Positions 18,801 to 28,300 of a stretch of 64,000 nt of DNA are shown here, in pieces. The notes beneath the pieces were generated by a model. The model was not told where the DNA came from. It saw only the letters and a list, made by a program, of their open reading frames with translations, and made no database searches. Numbering within the stretch: position 1 is the first letter of the stretch; each line of letters starts with the position of its first letter. The stretch is from an uncultured Thiotrichaceae bacterium (GTDB lineage Bacteria; Pseudomonadota; Gammaproteobacteria; Thiotrichales; Thiotrichaceae): the NCBI GenBank assembly GCA_902727985.1, contig CACVAY010000117.1, forward strand, positions 16,064 through 80,063. The letters are read 5' to 3'. Both the position numbers and the translations under genes were made by a program.

Positions 18801-21800
18801 GGTTACAGGTGGCAGTGAAATTTGTGCTGTTATCGGCACGCAGACCATCGCTGTCGAAATTGCCAATTGAGAGACCTTTGACCGTCACACCATCCGCCGA
18901 ACCGATGGTCAAGCCATCAGCCGTTGCTCCGGTTCCGGCATTGGTGCCATCAAGAGCAACCAGGACCGAACGATCAGTGATCGCGCCATTCGCGTCGCGG
19001 ATGCCTCCGCAGGATGCGCCCGACTGTGTCGAACCATCCACACTGACGGCATCATCGGTAATGATCGGTAACACGGTGGCCGGTTTGATCACCACCACAC
19101 CTGCGGTAGTCAAATCCAATGTCGTATGACTCTCAGTACCAACATAGGCACTGCCATCCGGCACCATAAAGATAGACGTTTCCTGACCTGCATTAATCCC
19201 CTGATTCGGGATATCAGTGAGCAGATTGCTGTTGAGGATGAATTGGCGTAATGAACCCTGTCCGCTGTCATTAGTATTGACAATGGTGTCGAAGTTAAAG
19301 CCGAAGTCGATGCCAGCGATGTCCGCTCCCGCCACCGTCACTGGTTGCAGGGATTGCACCGCACCACCACCCGACAACGCAAAGGTCGTGGCATTCAGCG
19401 TTTCCGCACCACCGTTAGCCGTACCATCGGCCACGGCTGGCTTGCGCCCGCCGACTTCGCCGGTGACGGCAGTCGTACCATCCGTGCGGAAAGTCTGCAC
19501 CCCCAGTTCGGAGCCATTCGCGCCGGTACGGGTCGAGCTGACTGTGTCACTCACCACGCGCACATGGTAGTCACCATTCGTTAAACCGGCAAATTCGTAA
19601 GCACCATCGTTCGTGCCATCATTTGCTGTTGTCGTTGAATCACGCAAAGCGCCGGTATTGTCATAAAGCTCAACCGTTACGCCGTTTACTCCCACACCAG
19701 AAGCACTACTCTGATCTCTTCCAGCGCCGCCGCCATAGTTAATATCTTCAAAGACGATGCCGTTTAACTTATTCGCCACAATCAAACCAATCGCCGAGAA
19801 TTCGGAGGTACCTGTTCCAGACACGGTTGCAGTAGCTGTCAGCTTGTCGTTCAGTTCAATGTTGGTGCCTGCTGGCAAGCTAGTGAGCGCAAACGTCTGA
19901 CTAAAGGCCAACATGCCGCTTGGGTTATTACCATCCGCATCGGTACTCATAGCACAAGCTGTTCCACTTGCAGGCATGACCCATGATGTCAAAAACACCT
20001 CACCCTCGCCATAATCCTGGGTTTCGCCGAACTGGTTACTACCCGCCGCAACGACCGAGACCGACGTTGGCGAGACATCCGCCTCAAACAACTCTATGGT
20101 CGCTCCGGCCGGTGCACAGCCGCTGATGATCAGGTTGCTACCAACCAGAATACTCTGCTTAAATTGTGGGAAGTTAAGCAGGCTGTTGGCACCAGTATCG
20201 ACATCATTAGCATCGTTATTGGTGACCTCATTACCCCTAAGGTCGATTCCGAGCCCGGTATTATTGAAGATCTGGTTTCTGGAGATGGTGACCAGGCTCG
20301 TTGAACTACTGACCTGAACACCAGAGGCCAAGTTGCTGTGAATGGTATTGCCGGAAATCGTGGCTGCCGCACCACTCTGAATCAGGATGCCACTATATCC
20401 ATTAACGGAGTCCTGCGAGTTATTAGCAACGATATTACCCTCGCCTGCTCCCAGCCCACCGATGACATGTCCCGCACCACCGTCTATCCTTACCCCCCAA
20501 AAGCCATTACCAATCGCTGTAGTACCATCAATCCCGACACCGATTTTATTACCTTGGATGGTCATATTGCTCATACTATAGAGTTCAATACCTGACCCCT
20601 GATCTGAGCCAGCGATCACGTTGTTACGAATGATCCACCCTTCATTATCCTCAGCAATGATCAGATACCATTGGTCTGTACGATCCAGCAGTCCCGTAGC
20701 ATCCGTTCCAAGCAGATTGTTCTCGATGAGCACATTGTTCGTAGTACCGTAAAATCCGCCCAGCTCGAATCCATTGCCAGAGATCACGTTATTACGGATG
20801 ATTTCTCCATCTGAGACGATGTTGCCGGTATAGCCCGCAAAGCTGATACCTGAACCAACATAACCGCGCCCATTGCCGACCGACGTGTTGCCATCCGCCG
20901 CGATGCCAACATAGTTCATGTCGATGATCACATCATCAATGGTGCCCTCCATCCAGATACCGTCATTCGTGTTTGCGCCAACTACATTCATACCGCTGAC
21001 CGTCGCATCACCAATATCGGCACTAGTTACGCCGTTAAGCACGATGCCCTTGTGATTGTTTCCGGCGAGCGCGATTCCATTAGCAGCAAGGCCAATATGG
21101 TTACAGGTGGCAGTGAAATTTGTGCTGTTATCGGCACGCAGACCATCGCTGTCGAAATTGCCAATTGAGAGACCTTTGACCGTCACACCATCCGCCGAAC
21201 CGATGGTCAAGCCATCAGCCGTTGCTCCGGTTCCGGCATTGGTGCCATCAAGAGCAACCAGGACCGAACGATCAGTGATCGCGCCATTCGCGTCGCGGAT
21301 GCCTCCGCAGGATGCGCCCGACTGTGTCGAACCATCCACACTGACGGCATCATCGGTAATGATCGGTAACACGGTGGCCGGTTTGATCACCACCACACCT
21401 GCGGTAGTCAAATCCAATGTCGTATGACTCTCAGTACCAACATAGGCACTGCCATCCGGCACCATAAAGATAGACGTTTCCTGACCTGCATTAATCCCCT
21501 GATTCGGGATATCAGTGAGCAGATTGCTGTTGAGGATGAATTGGCGTAATGAACCCTGTCCGCTGTCATTAGTATTGACAATGGTGTCGAAGTTAAAGCC
21601 GAAGTCGATGCCAGCGATGTCCGCTCCCGCCACCGTCACTGGTTGCAGGGATTGCACCGCACCACCACCCGACAACGCAAAGGTCGTGGCATTCAGCGTT
21701 TCCGCACCACCGTTAGCCGTACCATCGGCCACGGCTGGCTTGCGCCCGCCGACTTCGCCGGTGACGGCAGTCGTACCATCCGTGCGGAAAGTCTGCACCC

Positions 21801-24168
21801 CCAGTTCGGAGCCATTCGCGCCGGTACGGGTCGAGCTGACGGTGTTACTCACCACGCGCACATGGTAACTGCCATCCAGTACATTATTGAAAGTATAACG
21901 ACCATCGGCTGCGGTGGTGGTAGTGCTGGCTAGATTGCCACTGGCATCATACAGTTCCACAACCGCCGCCGTAACTCCTGCACCACTGGCGGTTGCAAGA
22001 TCACGACCTGCGCCACCCCCATAGTTGACATCCTCGAAGATTGTGCCGGTCAGGTCATACCCAGGGTCAACCAAGGCAGGCTCATCTAACCAACACGCTT
22101 TTTGCAAATTTTTAGAGGCCCCTGTGGCTGCCGCAAAACCAAACCTAACATACGAACTGCCGAAATAACTGACTAAATCACGGGTGACTGAAGCAAGTTG
22201 AACGCCATCAAAATAATAGGTGAAATTTTGCGTAGCGGGATCCCAGACATAGCGGGTAATGTGGTATTTGCCATCTTCAATTTCTCCACCGGCCCCAATG
22301 GCTACCGCACTTAACAGTGTATTAGCCGGATCAGGTAAAGCCACATCACCATTCAGATAGATGCCCGTATGATCAGCAGCCAAATCACCGGTAAAGCCAC
22401 TGATGTTAGTATTGTCAAAGGTATCGAATTCAATGGTGACAGACGGATAGACTGCTCGGTTGTTCAAACCAGACGCACTTAGATTGATATCACCGTCTAC
22501 TCCCATGTAGCCTCCGTTATAGCCTTGTGCAGCCGTACCGCGTGGATCATTTTGTAGAATAAAGGACAGCCCGTCTGCCCCTGCATCAAGACCCGTACTG
22601 GGGTCGATGCCTACATTAGAACCCAGATAAACACCTAATTGAATATCAAAGGGTTGACTTAGATCTATTTGGTCATTTGACCAAATAAAGCCAGACTTGA
22701 AGTTCGCATCATCGGTCAGAACATACTCATTATTAGCATTGACGTAAGCATCGCCCAGTGTAGTCACTGGTACGGCAACACAGGAAGAGACCAAACTATT
22801 GATCGTGACAGCATAATCCTCGACCTCACCATTGGTGGCAGCCGCCGTACTATCCAGTCCTTGCGTGGTTGACCAGCGGAAGCGGGCGAAGGTCTGAGAG
22901 GTGATTGCACCTGCAGGTACAGTCACTGCAAAGGCAATCGTTCCAGCGGTGGCATTAGTATCAAGCCCACCACCATCCTGCAAATCAGAGGCGATTTGCT
23001 CACCTGAATCCAGAAAATCACCATCCCCATTCCAGTCTATCCAGCCTTGCAAGTAGCCACTTGCGCCGTTTACGGTTGCCGTAATCGTTGCAGTTTCACC
23101 TCTTGTCAACGCTGGAATTGTGATTCCGTCCTCGTCGTCACCCTGTCCATCAACATCATCGCCATTGGCTGTGGTGGTTCCTTGCGTAGCGGCATCCGGG
23201 TCTGGTGGTGTCGAACCAAGATAGTGTGCACTGGTGAACTGTACTGTTGCCATGGTCAGTGAAGCAATGGACGTCAGCGCCGAGGGCTGAGACCCCCCCG
23301 TTGCTGTTGCGCCATTATAATGTGAAGCATCAGGCATACCCGCAGCATCACCGTAATCAAAGGGAATGAATACGCCGAAAGCGAGTGCATCCCGACCGAT
23401 CTGTGATTGCAGGTTGACATTAAGAGTCGTTACATCCTCTGTCAGCGCTAGTAGTGAGCCGCCACCTGCATTTGGGAGTTCACTCATGAAAATCGTACGA
23501 TTAGCATTGGAGAATTGCACATCAAGCGTGCCCGATGCCTCGATAGGGCGCCATTGTGAGCCATCCGTTGTCCAGCTAGCATTTTCATCGGCATTGCCGG
23601 TATCTTCTGCCTCGGCTACAACGATATCCGCCGGGATAGGACTGCCGTTCAGTGTGGCAGAGAAGGTGACGTCAAAGTCAATGCCGCTTGAGTCGGTCAC
23701 TGATACGTTGCCAAGACCGATGGGGTTTACACCGCCATAAAGTTTATTGAGTGTGTCACCCCACCAATCCCCGCTATTGTAGGGAAGCAGATCGCCATTG
23801 CTTATATTGGAGAGCGTAGCCGTGATGATGATGCCACTGCCGACATCCCAGCTTTTGGTGACCACATCCCCAGCGTTAAACTGTGTATTCGCACCGCAAG
23901 ACCAGTCAAGCCAGAAGATCGAGTCGCGGAATTGCCCCGTTCCCGAACTGGCATAGCCAGATCCATTACCTGCGCTCTCTGTGCCGCAACTTACAGCAGC
24001 AGCAAAGGCTTTAGTGCCTGGCATAAGCAGCATAAGAAGGATGATAAACAAGGCCGCCTTCGGAAGGCCCAGCCCGTATTCCTTTTTTTTGGTTTTACTG
24101 TTTAGTATCGCCTGCAATGTAGATCGTAACCAACGGCCAAGCGCCAAAATATTATTATTCATAGTCAA
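15877..24168 (-). CDS. Giant secreted adhesin-like protein (2763 aa): GEVEDY domains, L-type-lectin-like domain, duplicated SdrD-B + parallel beta-helix units, terminal DUF11 domain
   Basis: GEVEDYAVTI and GEVEDYALSI; lectin-like ADGLSFILQNDPRG...VTIEFDTFDN; repeated beta-helix text (VIRNNVISGNGFELGG...); terminal YKVKVD. Confidence 0.85.
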   Translation of the reverse strand: MTMNNNILALGRWLRSTLQAILNSKTKKKEYGLGLPKAALFIILLMLLMPGTKAFAAAVSCGTESAGNGSGYASSGTGQFRDSIFWLDWSCGANTQFNAGDVVTKSWDVGSGIIITATLSNISNGDLLPYNSGDWWGDTLNKLYGGVNPIGLGNVSVTDSSGIDFDVTFSATLNGSPIPADIVVAEAEDTGNADENASWTTDGSQWRPIEASGTLDVQFSNANRTIFMSELPNAGGGSLLALTEDVTTLNVNLQSQIGRDALAFGVFIPFDYGDAAGMPDASHYNGATATGGSQPSALTSIASLTMATVQFTSAHYLGSTPPDPDAATQGTTTANGDDVDGQGDDEDGITIPALTRGETATITATVNGASGYLQGWIDWNGDGDFLDSGEQIASDLQDGGGLDTNATAGTIAFAVTVPAGAITSQTFARFRWSTTQGLDSTAAATNGEVEDYAVTINSLVSSCVAVPVTTLGDAYVNANNEYVLTDDANFKSGFIWSNDQIDLSQPFDIQLGVYLGSNVGIDPSTGLDAGADGLSFILQNDPRGTAAQGYNGGYMGVDGDINLSASGLNNRAVYPSVTIEFDTFDNTNISGFTGDLAADHTGIYLNGDVALPDPANTLLSAVAIGAGGEIEDGKYHITRYVWDPATQNFTYYFDGVQLASVTRDLVSYFGSSYVRFGFAAATGASKNLQKACWLDEPALVDPGYDLTGTIFEDVNYGGGAGRDLATASGAGVTAAVVELYDASGNLASTTTTAADGRYTFNNVLDGSYHVRVVSNTVSSTRTGANGSELGVQTFRTDGTTAVTGEVGGRKPAVADGTANGGAETLNATTFALSGGGAVQSLQPVTVAGADIAGIDFGFNFDTIVNTNDSGQGSLRQFILNSNLLTDIPNQGINAGQETSIFMVPDGSAYVGTESHTTLDLTTAGVVVIKPATVLPIITDDAVSVDGSTQSGASCGGIRDANGAITDRSVLVALDGTNAGTGATADGLTIGSADGVTVKGLSIGNFDSDGLRADNSTNFTATCNHIGLAANGIALAGNNHKGIVLNGVTSADIGDATVSGMNVVGANTNDGIWMEGTIDDVIIDMNYVGIAADGNTSVGNGRGYVGSGISFAGYTGNIVSDGEIIRNNVISGNGFELGGFYGTTNNVLIENNLLGTDATGLLDRTDQWYLIIAEDNEGWIIRNNVIAGSDQGSGIELYSMSNMTIQGNKIGVGIDGTTAIGNGFWGVRIDGGAGHVIGGLGAGEGNIVANNSQDSVNGYSGILIQSGAAATISGNTIHSNLASGVQVSSSTSLVTISRNQIFNNTGLGIDLRGNEVTNNDANDVDTGANSLLNFPQFKQSILVGSNLIISGCAPAGATIELFEADVSPTSVSVVAAGSNQFGETQDYGEGEVFLTSWVMPASGTACAMSTDADGNNPSGMLAFSQTFALTSLPAGTNIELNDKLTATATVSGTGTSEFSAIGLIVANKLNGIVFEDINYGGGAGRDQSSASGVGVNGVTVELYDNTGALRDSTTTANDGTNDGAYEFAGLTNGDYHVRVVSDTVSSTRTGANGSELGVQTFRTDGTTAVTGEVGGRKPAVADGTANGGAETLNATTFALSGGGAVQSLQPVTVAGADIAGIDFGFNFDTIVNTNDSGQGSLRQFILNSNLLTDIPNQGINAGQETSIFMVPDGSAYVGTESHTTLDLTTAGVVVIKPATVLPIITDDAVSVDGSTQSGASCGGIRDANGAITDRSVLVALDGTNAGTGATADGLTIGSADGVTVKGLSIGNFDSDGLRADNSTNFTATCNHIGLAANGIALAGNNHKGIVLNGVTSADIGDATVSGMNVVGANTNDGIWMEGTIDDVIIDMNYVGIAADGNTSVGNGRGYVGSGISFAGYTGNIVSDGEIIRNNVISGNGFELGGFYGTTNNVLIENNLLGTDATGLLDRTDQWYLIIAEDNEGWIIRNNVIAGSDQGSGIELYSMSNMTIQGNKIGVGIDGTTAIGNGFWGVRIDGGAGHVIGGLGAGEGNIVANNSQDSVNGYSGILIQSGAAATISGNTIHSNLASGVQVSSSTSLVTISRNQIFNNTGLGIDLRGNEVTNNDANDVDTGANSLLNFPQFKQSILVGSNLIISGCAPAGATIELFEADVSPTSVSVVAAGSNQFGETQDYGEGEVFLTSWVMPASGTACAMSTDADGNNPSGMLAFSQTFALTSLPAGTNIELNDKLTATATVSGTGTSEFSAVAIVAGQDYGDAPDNYLTKLAVDGARHDVVNDVYLGSVKPDVDTDGQPSIAANDDGVDEEGVSLPLPVLNAHDRTYAVTVKTTNVTSSAATLMGWIDFDGNGAFDADEVAIRTISAGASAADVELKWSVIPIDISAGDTYMRLRLTTDSISNTEPGGAKRDGEVEDYALSITTKGVSVSGRVYNDTDVDGVNDSTEIGVSGLPVVLFDGATCQSVRTDAEGNYRFDNVEAGTYQVYEASRETVPVPTNCGVANARDPKGYRSTTDNVSSSFVVSNADITGVDFGDVKEPSFKPDHVGTVLPGNVVLYAHEFVSQSTGTVTFTSANSTPATAGWSQVLYQDTDCNGELNGSEGNAEIEGDVIVAGVGNPVCVINKVYAPSNVNSGEDYSNVITADFTFGDPANATAGSIALTVTDLTTAAASNETSGVSRLELYKTVENVTQNTGVTATQNGAKPGDELLYRIQYQNTGSAPLTELVINDVVPEFTTIVGSPTCETPLPNSLISCTPVVIGSDIRWTFPANDALQAGETGYVNYKVKVD
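17495..19542. repeat. Large direct repeat, copy A (~2048 bp)
   Basis: Starts gccgagaattcggaggtacctg. Frame-track ORFs inside are identical to those of copy B at a constant 2298-bp offset. Confidence 0.95.
19793..21840. repeat. Large direct repeat, copy B (~2048 bp)
   Basis: Same sequence as copy A offset by 2298 bp. Divergence begins at actgtgtcactc versus acggtgttactc. Confidence 0.95.
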
Positions 24169-24773
24169 CCCTAAAATGCAGTTATCAGAAACATCAATGG
24201 GGTCAGACTCAATTGATTGAACCTAGGTCGGTCAATCAATAGTCTTTTTTTGATGGCGGAAAAACTCACTAAATCTATAGTAAATAAATAAAAAGCACCT
24301 ATTAATTGACTTAGATTTTTCTTGATCCGTAAGAAACCCATTTTTACCTCTTATTATTTTTATATTTTATGCACGTCAACAGCAACCCAAGATGAACCTA
24401 ACGGAATATCTAAAGCATAAATAGATTTGTGTGATTATTAAGCATTCTTAGCTTCTGGTTGATTTTTTTGGATCAACGGTAGGATGACTTTCAGAGAGGT
24501 GGGTTAATTCAGAAAAATTTAGGTATCTATACTAATTCGACACAGGTAAGTTATTAAAACGTTAGAGTTTAATTTGATCCTTATCGAAGTAGCCTACATA
24601 CATCCGATAGAGTAATAGCGACAGTTTTTAGATAATCCTCAACCAAGACGAAAGTAGTTGTGTTTTGCACGGAAACAAAAAAGCCCCCTGATGGTTGATC
24701 AAGAGGCTTATTCTATATATGTGTTAATGATGCGCTAGTATTAATACATGCTATCGTTACGAAGATCGTTCCA

Positions 24774-25055
24774 TTATAAACCTAGTTCACTGTGAGACCC
24801 TAGGCGCACTAACTGCAATGTTTCTTTATCAGGGTTTCTATAGATTAAAACCAAATCTGGTTTAATGTGACAGTCTCTATGATCTTTCCAGTTACCCGAT
24901 AAACCATGATCTCTATAGGATTCTTCAAGAGGTCGTTCATTAATTAATTCCGTCAAGACCTCAACAAATATAATCTCTAATACTGACCTGTACTTACCTT
25001 TTGATTCTCGCTTGTAGTCTCGTTTGAATTGACTGGTACGCTCAATCGTCAGCAT
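24774..25055 (-). CDS. YafQ-family toxin
   Basis: LTIERTSQFKRDYKRE...LSGNWKDHRDCHIKPDLVLIYRN...LVRLGSHSELG. Confidence 0.9.
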   Translation of the reverse strand: MLTIERTSQFKRDYKRESKGKYRSVLEIIFVEVLTELINERPLEESYRDHGLSGNWKDHRDCHIKPDLVLIYRNPDKETLQLVRLGSHSELGL

Positions 25056-25305
25056 TCAAATCATCCATTAAGTCACTAACACTATTGAATGATTTTGTTT
25101 TACCTTTTCTTGCTTCCTCCATTGCCTTAATGGTTGTTTCATTAGGTTTTAGCACATCGAAAGGTAAAGCTTTTTCTGTAGCAACACGGGTAAGCATGAT
25201 TCTAAAAGCATCAGATACGGTTAAACCCATAGTCGCTAACACGGTAGCGGCTTCTTCTTTTATGTGTTCGTCTATACGTGCGCGAACGACTGCATTAGCT
25301 GGCAT
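25042..25305 (-). CDS. RelB/DinJ-family antitoxin
   Basis: VVRARIDEHIKEEAATVLATMGLTVSDAFRIMLTRVATEKALPFD; overlaps the YafQ-like ORF. Confidence 0.9.
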   Translation of the reverse strand: MPANAVVRARIDEHIKEEAATVLATMGLTVSDAFRIMLTRVATEKALPFDVLKPNETTIKAMEEARKGKTKSFNSVSDLMDDLNADD

Positions 25306-25325
25306 TTCATTTCACCTTTAAGTTG

Positions 25326-25352
25326 GTTATGAGCTACATTGTAGCCCATAAC
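25326..25352. promoter_or_regulatory. Palindromic candidate operator of the DinJ/YafQ-like module
   Basis: gttatgagctacattgtagcccataac is a 27-nt near-perfect dyad about 20 bp upstream of the antitoxin start. Confidence 0.7.
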
Positions 25353-25510
25353 TCGTACAATAGTAGCACTAGTCCTATGAACGATTAAATAATCCTCTAA
25401 AGAGGTTTCCACATGCTCATTTAAGATGCCCATCCCAAGACACCCCAGATTGCTAGGGCATAACATAATTGCCCTATTTTCACTCATTACATCTACTTTA
25501 TTACTGACTG

Positions 25511-28213
25511 TTATTCCAATCTAATAGAAAAATCTAGCACCATTTGCTGCCCTGATTGCAAAGTAATCGATGCTCCGCTAACGCTCCCCGCTGCAATTGA
25601 GCCATCATCCCCAGCAACCCCACCAGTGATATTTCCATGCGTTGTTGATGCTGTACCGAAGAAACTTGTAAATACAGGCGCGGCATCATTGATGCGAACA
25701 TTATTGACGGGGGTAGAGCCTGCATTTGTCGCAGTGAGACGATACATAACACAGGATTGCGCGGGTACGGAGAAGGTTGATGAGCTATACCCTCCTTCAT
25801 CAACACCATTACAATCTGAGTCCAATGCTTGGGTTTTTACAATGTTTACATCCGCAGTACTGGCTGTCGTAATATCCGTTACATTGTCAGTAACCGCTGT
25901 ACCTGTACACGTTGCAGGGTTGCTATCACCATCGTCTTGATTACCTGTTACCGTAAGGGTAGTGGTATCAATACTACCAAGCGCCGCATTTGCAGGGGCA
26001 AACATCTTCACTAATATCGGGAAACTAGCACCGACTGCCAATGTTTGGTTTGTTAGTAAGGTATCGTCACTATCTAAAGCGCCATCATTGTTAACGTCTA
26101 AATAAATGACACTTGACCAGCCTGTCGTTGTATTGCTGCTCGCGACATCCAGACATTCTAGTGGCGTATTACCATTGTTGAAGATGCGATGGTTGTAAAC
26201 CACGGTGCCACCTGGCTCGATATTACCCACCTGATCAGGCTCAATGCCTACAGAAGGCTGTACCGAAATAACCACTGCATCAAACTTGATATCTTCTGCA
26301 TTGTTAGCACTTGAGAAAACCCGGAAGTAGATTGGATGCACCACACCATTACCACTAGCATCTACCGGTGTATCAACAGCCGCACATAGTTGCTTATTTC
26401 CTGCACCCGCTATATTTCCCGTCGCCGTAATTTCTGCACCGAGTGTAGAACAATCACCACTTCCACCGTCCCTATGGAATGTTACGTTCCAACCAGAATC
26501 CAGGCTCCCTGCAACAAAAGGCTTTTCTTTACTGTATTCCAAAATGTAATTGCGAACTTCCGTACCTTCATTGTTCACGTTCAACAAGAATACCGCCTGC
26601 TCGCCTGGAGCAACGGTCTTGGTCGTGACGGGTGAGCTCGCACTCTGCACGGTATCGTTTCCTGCCCCCAGGGTATTAGCTACATCGTTGGTTAAATCAA
26701 CAGTTTCAGCAACAATTGTCTGTAAATGATCAGTCACGGTATTGAAAACACTGCTATCAATTGAGGAGGTAGCCGTTTTAGTGACATCATAACCAGTTGA
26801 GCCCTCTTCTCCAGCAGGCAAGAAAGCTTTCAATACGACGGTGTAATAGGCATTAGGCTCTATCGGGCCAGTATCTTTTGTACCCTCACCATTAGTATCC
26901 AGCAAGGGGGTAAAACCATCGGATTTGAATAGCTGAAACACAGTTCCAGTTGGGAAAGTGTCGTTTGCAGTATCAATCGTCATTTCGAAGGTATCGACAG
27001 TATTACCCTTATTCCAGATAATATTGTTAAAACTCACAATAGAGCCTTGTGGGGCTGTCGCAACCGTGACCGATTCTCCTACTCCATCGGTAGCGTCTGT
27101 TATAGAACCGTTGGCTACCACTCCTGGCACTTCGAGCACTTCGAATGGCACTTTATTAGTGGGTAGTGGCGTAGAGCCACCATCGTAAGTGTATTCAGCC
27201 GTGTTATAGAGTATTTGTGCTTTCAAGTCAGACTTGATATTTACATCAAATGACAGTGTTCCAGAATCTCCTGCGGGTACGGAGGCAATAATCGCAGTGA
27301 GCTGAGTGGTACTATCCGAGCCTGTATTTTCAGCACCTTTTAGCAACCCCGTACAGCTTGCATCATAGGCACAGAAAATAATGGTATCGCCACTGCCCTG
27401 GCTATCTGATGGGCCAGCATCTGTTAACGCTAACGCTGATTCAACACTCCATTCACCGGAATTGCCTGCATAGGTCATTCCTGCAGGTAAAGCGTCGATC
27501 AAAGTAACGTTTGTTGCTGTTTGCGCACCGTTGTTGACATAGGACAAGGTGACTTTGTAAGTACCACTGGGTGATGCTCCTTCTGAGCCTGAAATGCTTT
27601 TAGTCACATCGATAACAGCCTGATCTGTCACTGTGACCTTATCAATATTGGTCTTTTCTTCTTCATCAGGAAGAAACTGACTTTTACCCTTTACTTCAAT
27701 ATCTCCCGTTGTACCTACACCGGCTCCTACAGGTACTTCGGCAGCGACCACAAAGTAGAATGCTTCACCTGCAGAAAGCAGATCTGTTTCTGTGATTGAT
27801 GTTGTTGAATCAGCAACACCATCACGGTTTTTATCTGCGTAGATTTGAAAACTACTAAAATCGTAACCATCGCCTGTTTGGTTAATAGCCGATAAGGTGT
27901 AGGTATCCTCCCCATTACCCGTATTCGTTAAGACATGTGGGAAATAGATGGTATTTCCAGCTGCGCCCTGTTTCTCCTGATTTTGAATCAGGTCCAGTGC
28001 GCCAACCTGTTGAATAACGGTTTCAACAATATTTGACGTTGCAAACTGGCTAACCCCCCCCGCATCTTTATAGGTTGCTGATGCCTGATTCTGGATCAAT
28101 GTGCCTGCTACAGGAGATGCAGCATATGCCATCATCGAGAAAAACATACTCAGCATGAGCAAGGCACTTAAGAATGGTTTATTGTTATTATTCTTCTTCA
28201 TGTTAGCAACCAA
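25511..28213 (-). CDS. Secreted DUF11 repeat protein (900 aa)
   Basis: Signal peptide; SPVAGTLIQNQASATYKDAGG...GNTIYFPHVLTNTGNGEDTY module; DUF11-like repeats; ends MVLDFSIRLE. Confidence 0.85.
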   Translation of the reverse strand: MVANMKKNNNNKPFLSALLMLSMFFSMMAYAASPVAGTLIQNQASATYKDAGGVSQFATSNIVETVIQQVGALDLIQNQEKQGAAGNTIYFPHVLTNTGNGEDTYTLSAINQTGDGYDFSSFQIYADKNRDGVADSTTSITETDLLSAGEAFYFVVAAEVPVGAGVGTTGDIEVKGKSQFLPDEEEKTNIDKVTVTDQAVIDVTKSISGSEGASPSGTYKVTLSYVNNGAQTATNVTLIDALPAGMTYAGNSGEWSVESALALTDAGPSDSQGSGDTIIFCAYDASCTGLLKGAENTGSDSTTQLTAIIASVPAGDSGTLSFDVNIKSDLKAQILYNTAEYTYDGGSTPLPTNKVPFEVLEVPGVVANGSITDATDGVGESVTVATAPQGSIVSFNNIIWNKGNTVDTFEMTIDTANDTFPTGTVFQLFKSDGFTPLLDTNGEGTKDTGPIEPNAYYTVVLKAFLPAGEEGSTGYDVTKTATSSIDSSVFNTVTDHLQTIVAETVDLTNDVANTLGAGNDTVQSASSPVTTKTVAPGEQAVFLLNVNNEGTEVRNYILEYSKEKPFVAGSLDSGWNVTFHRDGGSGDCSTLGAEITATGNIAGAGNKQLCAAVDTPVDASGNGVVHPIYFRVFSSANNAEDIKFDAVVISVQPSVGIEPDQVGNIEPGGTVVYNHRIFNNGNTPLECLDVASSNTTTGWSSVIYLDVNNDGALDSDDTLLTNQTLAVGASFPILVKMFAPANAALGSIDTTTLTVTGNQDDGDSNPATCTGTAVTDNVTDITTASTADVNIVKTQALDSDCNGVDEGGYSSSTFSVPAQSCVMYRLTATNAGSTPVNNVRINDAAPVFTSFFGTASTTHGNITGGVAGDDGSIAAGSVSGASITLQSGQQMVLDFSIRLE

Positions 28214-28260
28214 TTTTATGATTTTATAGAGAGATAAAACTCTCTTTCTCTTTATTATTC

Positions 28261-28292
28261 ATCCCCTCAACAACTCATAGGGTTGAGGGGAT
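28261..28292. terminator. Hairpin between the OmpA-like and 900-aa genes
   Basis: atcccctcaac-N-gttgaggggat followed by ttttt on the plus strand (A-tract before the stem on the minus strand). Confidence 0.5.
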
Positions 28293-28300
28293 TTTTGTTC

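Noticed and set aside
17798-21933. Many plus-strand ORFs of 64-123 aa within the 2763-aa gene
   Set aside because: Antisense frames of the giant repeat gene with no recognisable family; duplicated only because the underlying DNA repeat is duplicated.
24660-24720. Rho-independent terminator aagcc...ggctt
   Set aside because: Only a 5-bp stem with a long loop and no strong T-tract; too weak to list.
25272-25487. 71-aa minus-strand ORF overlapping the DinJ-like start
   Set aside because: It runs through the operator palindrome and has no recognisable motif or signal.
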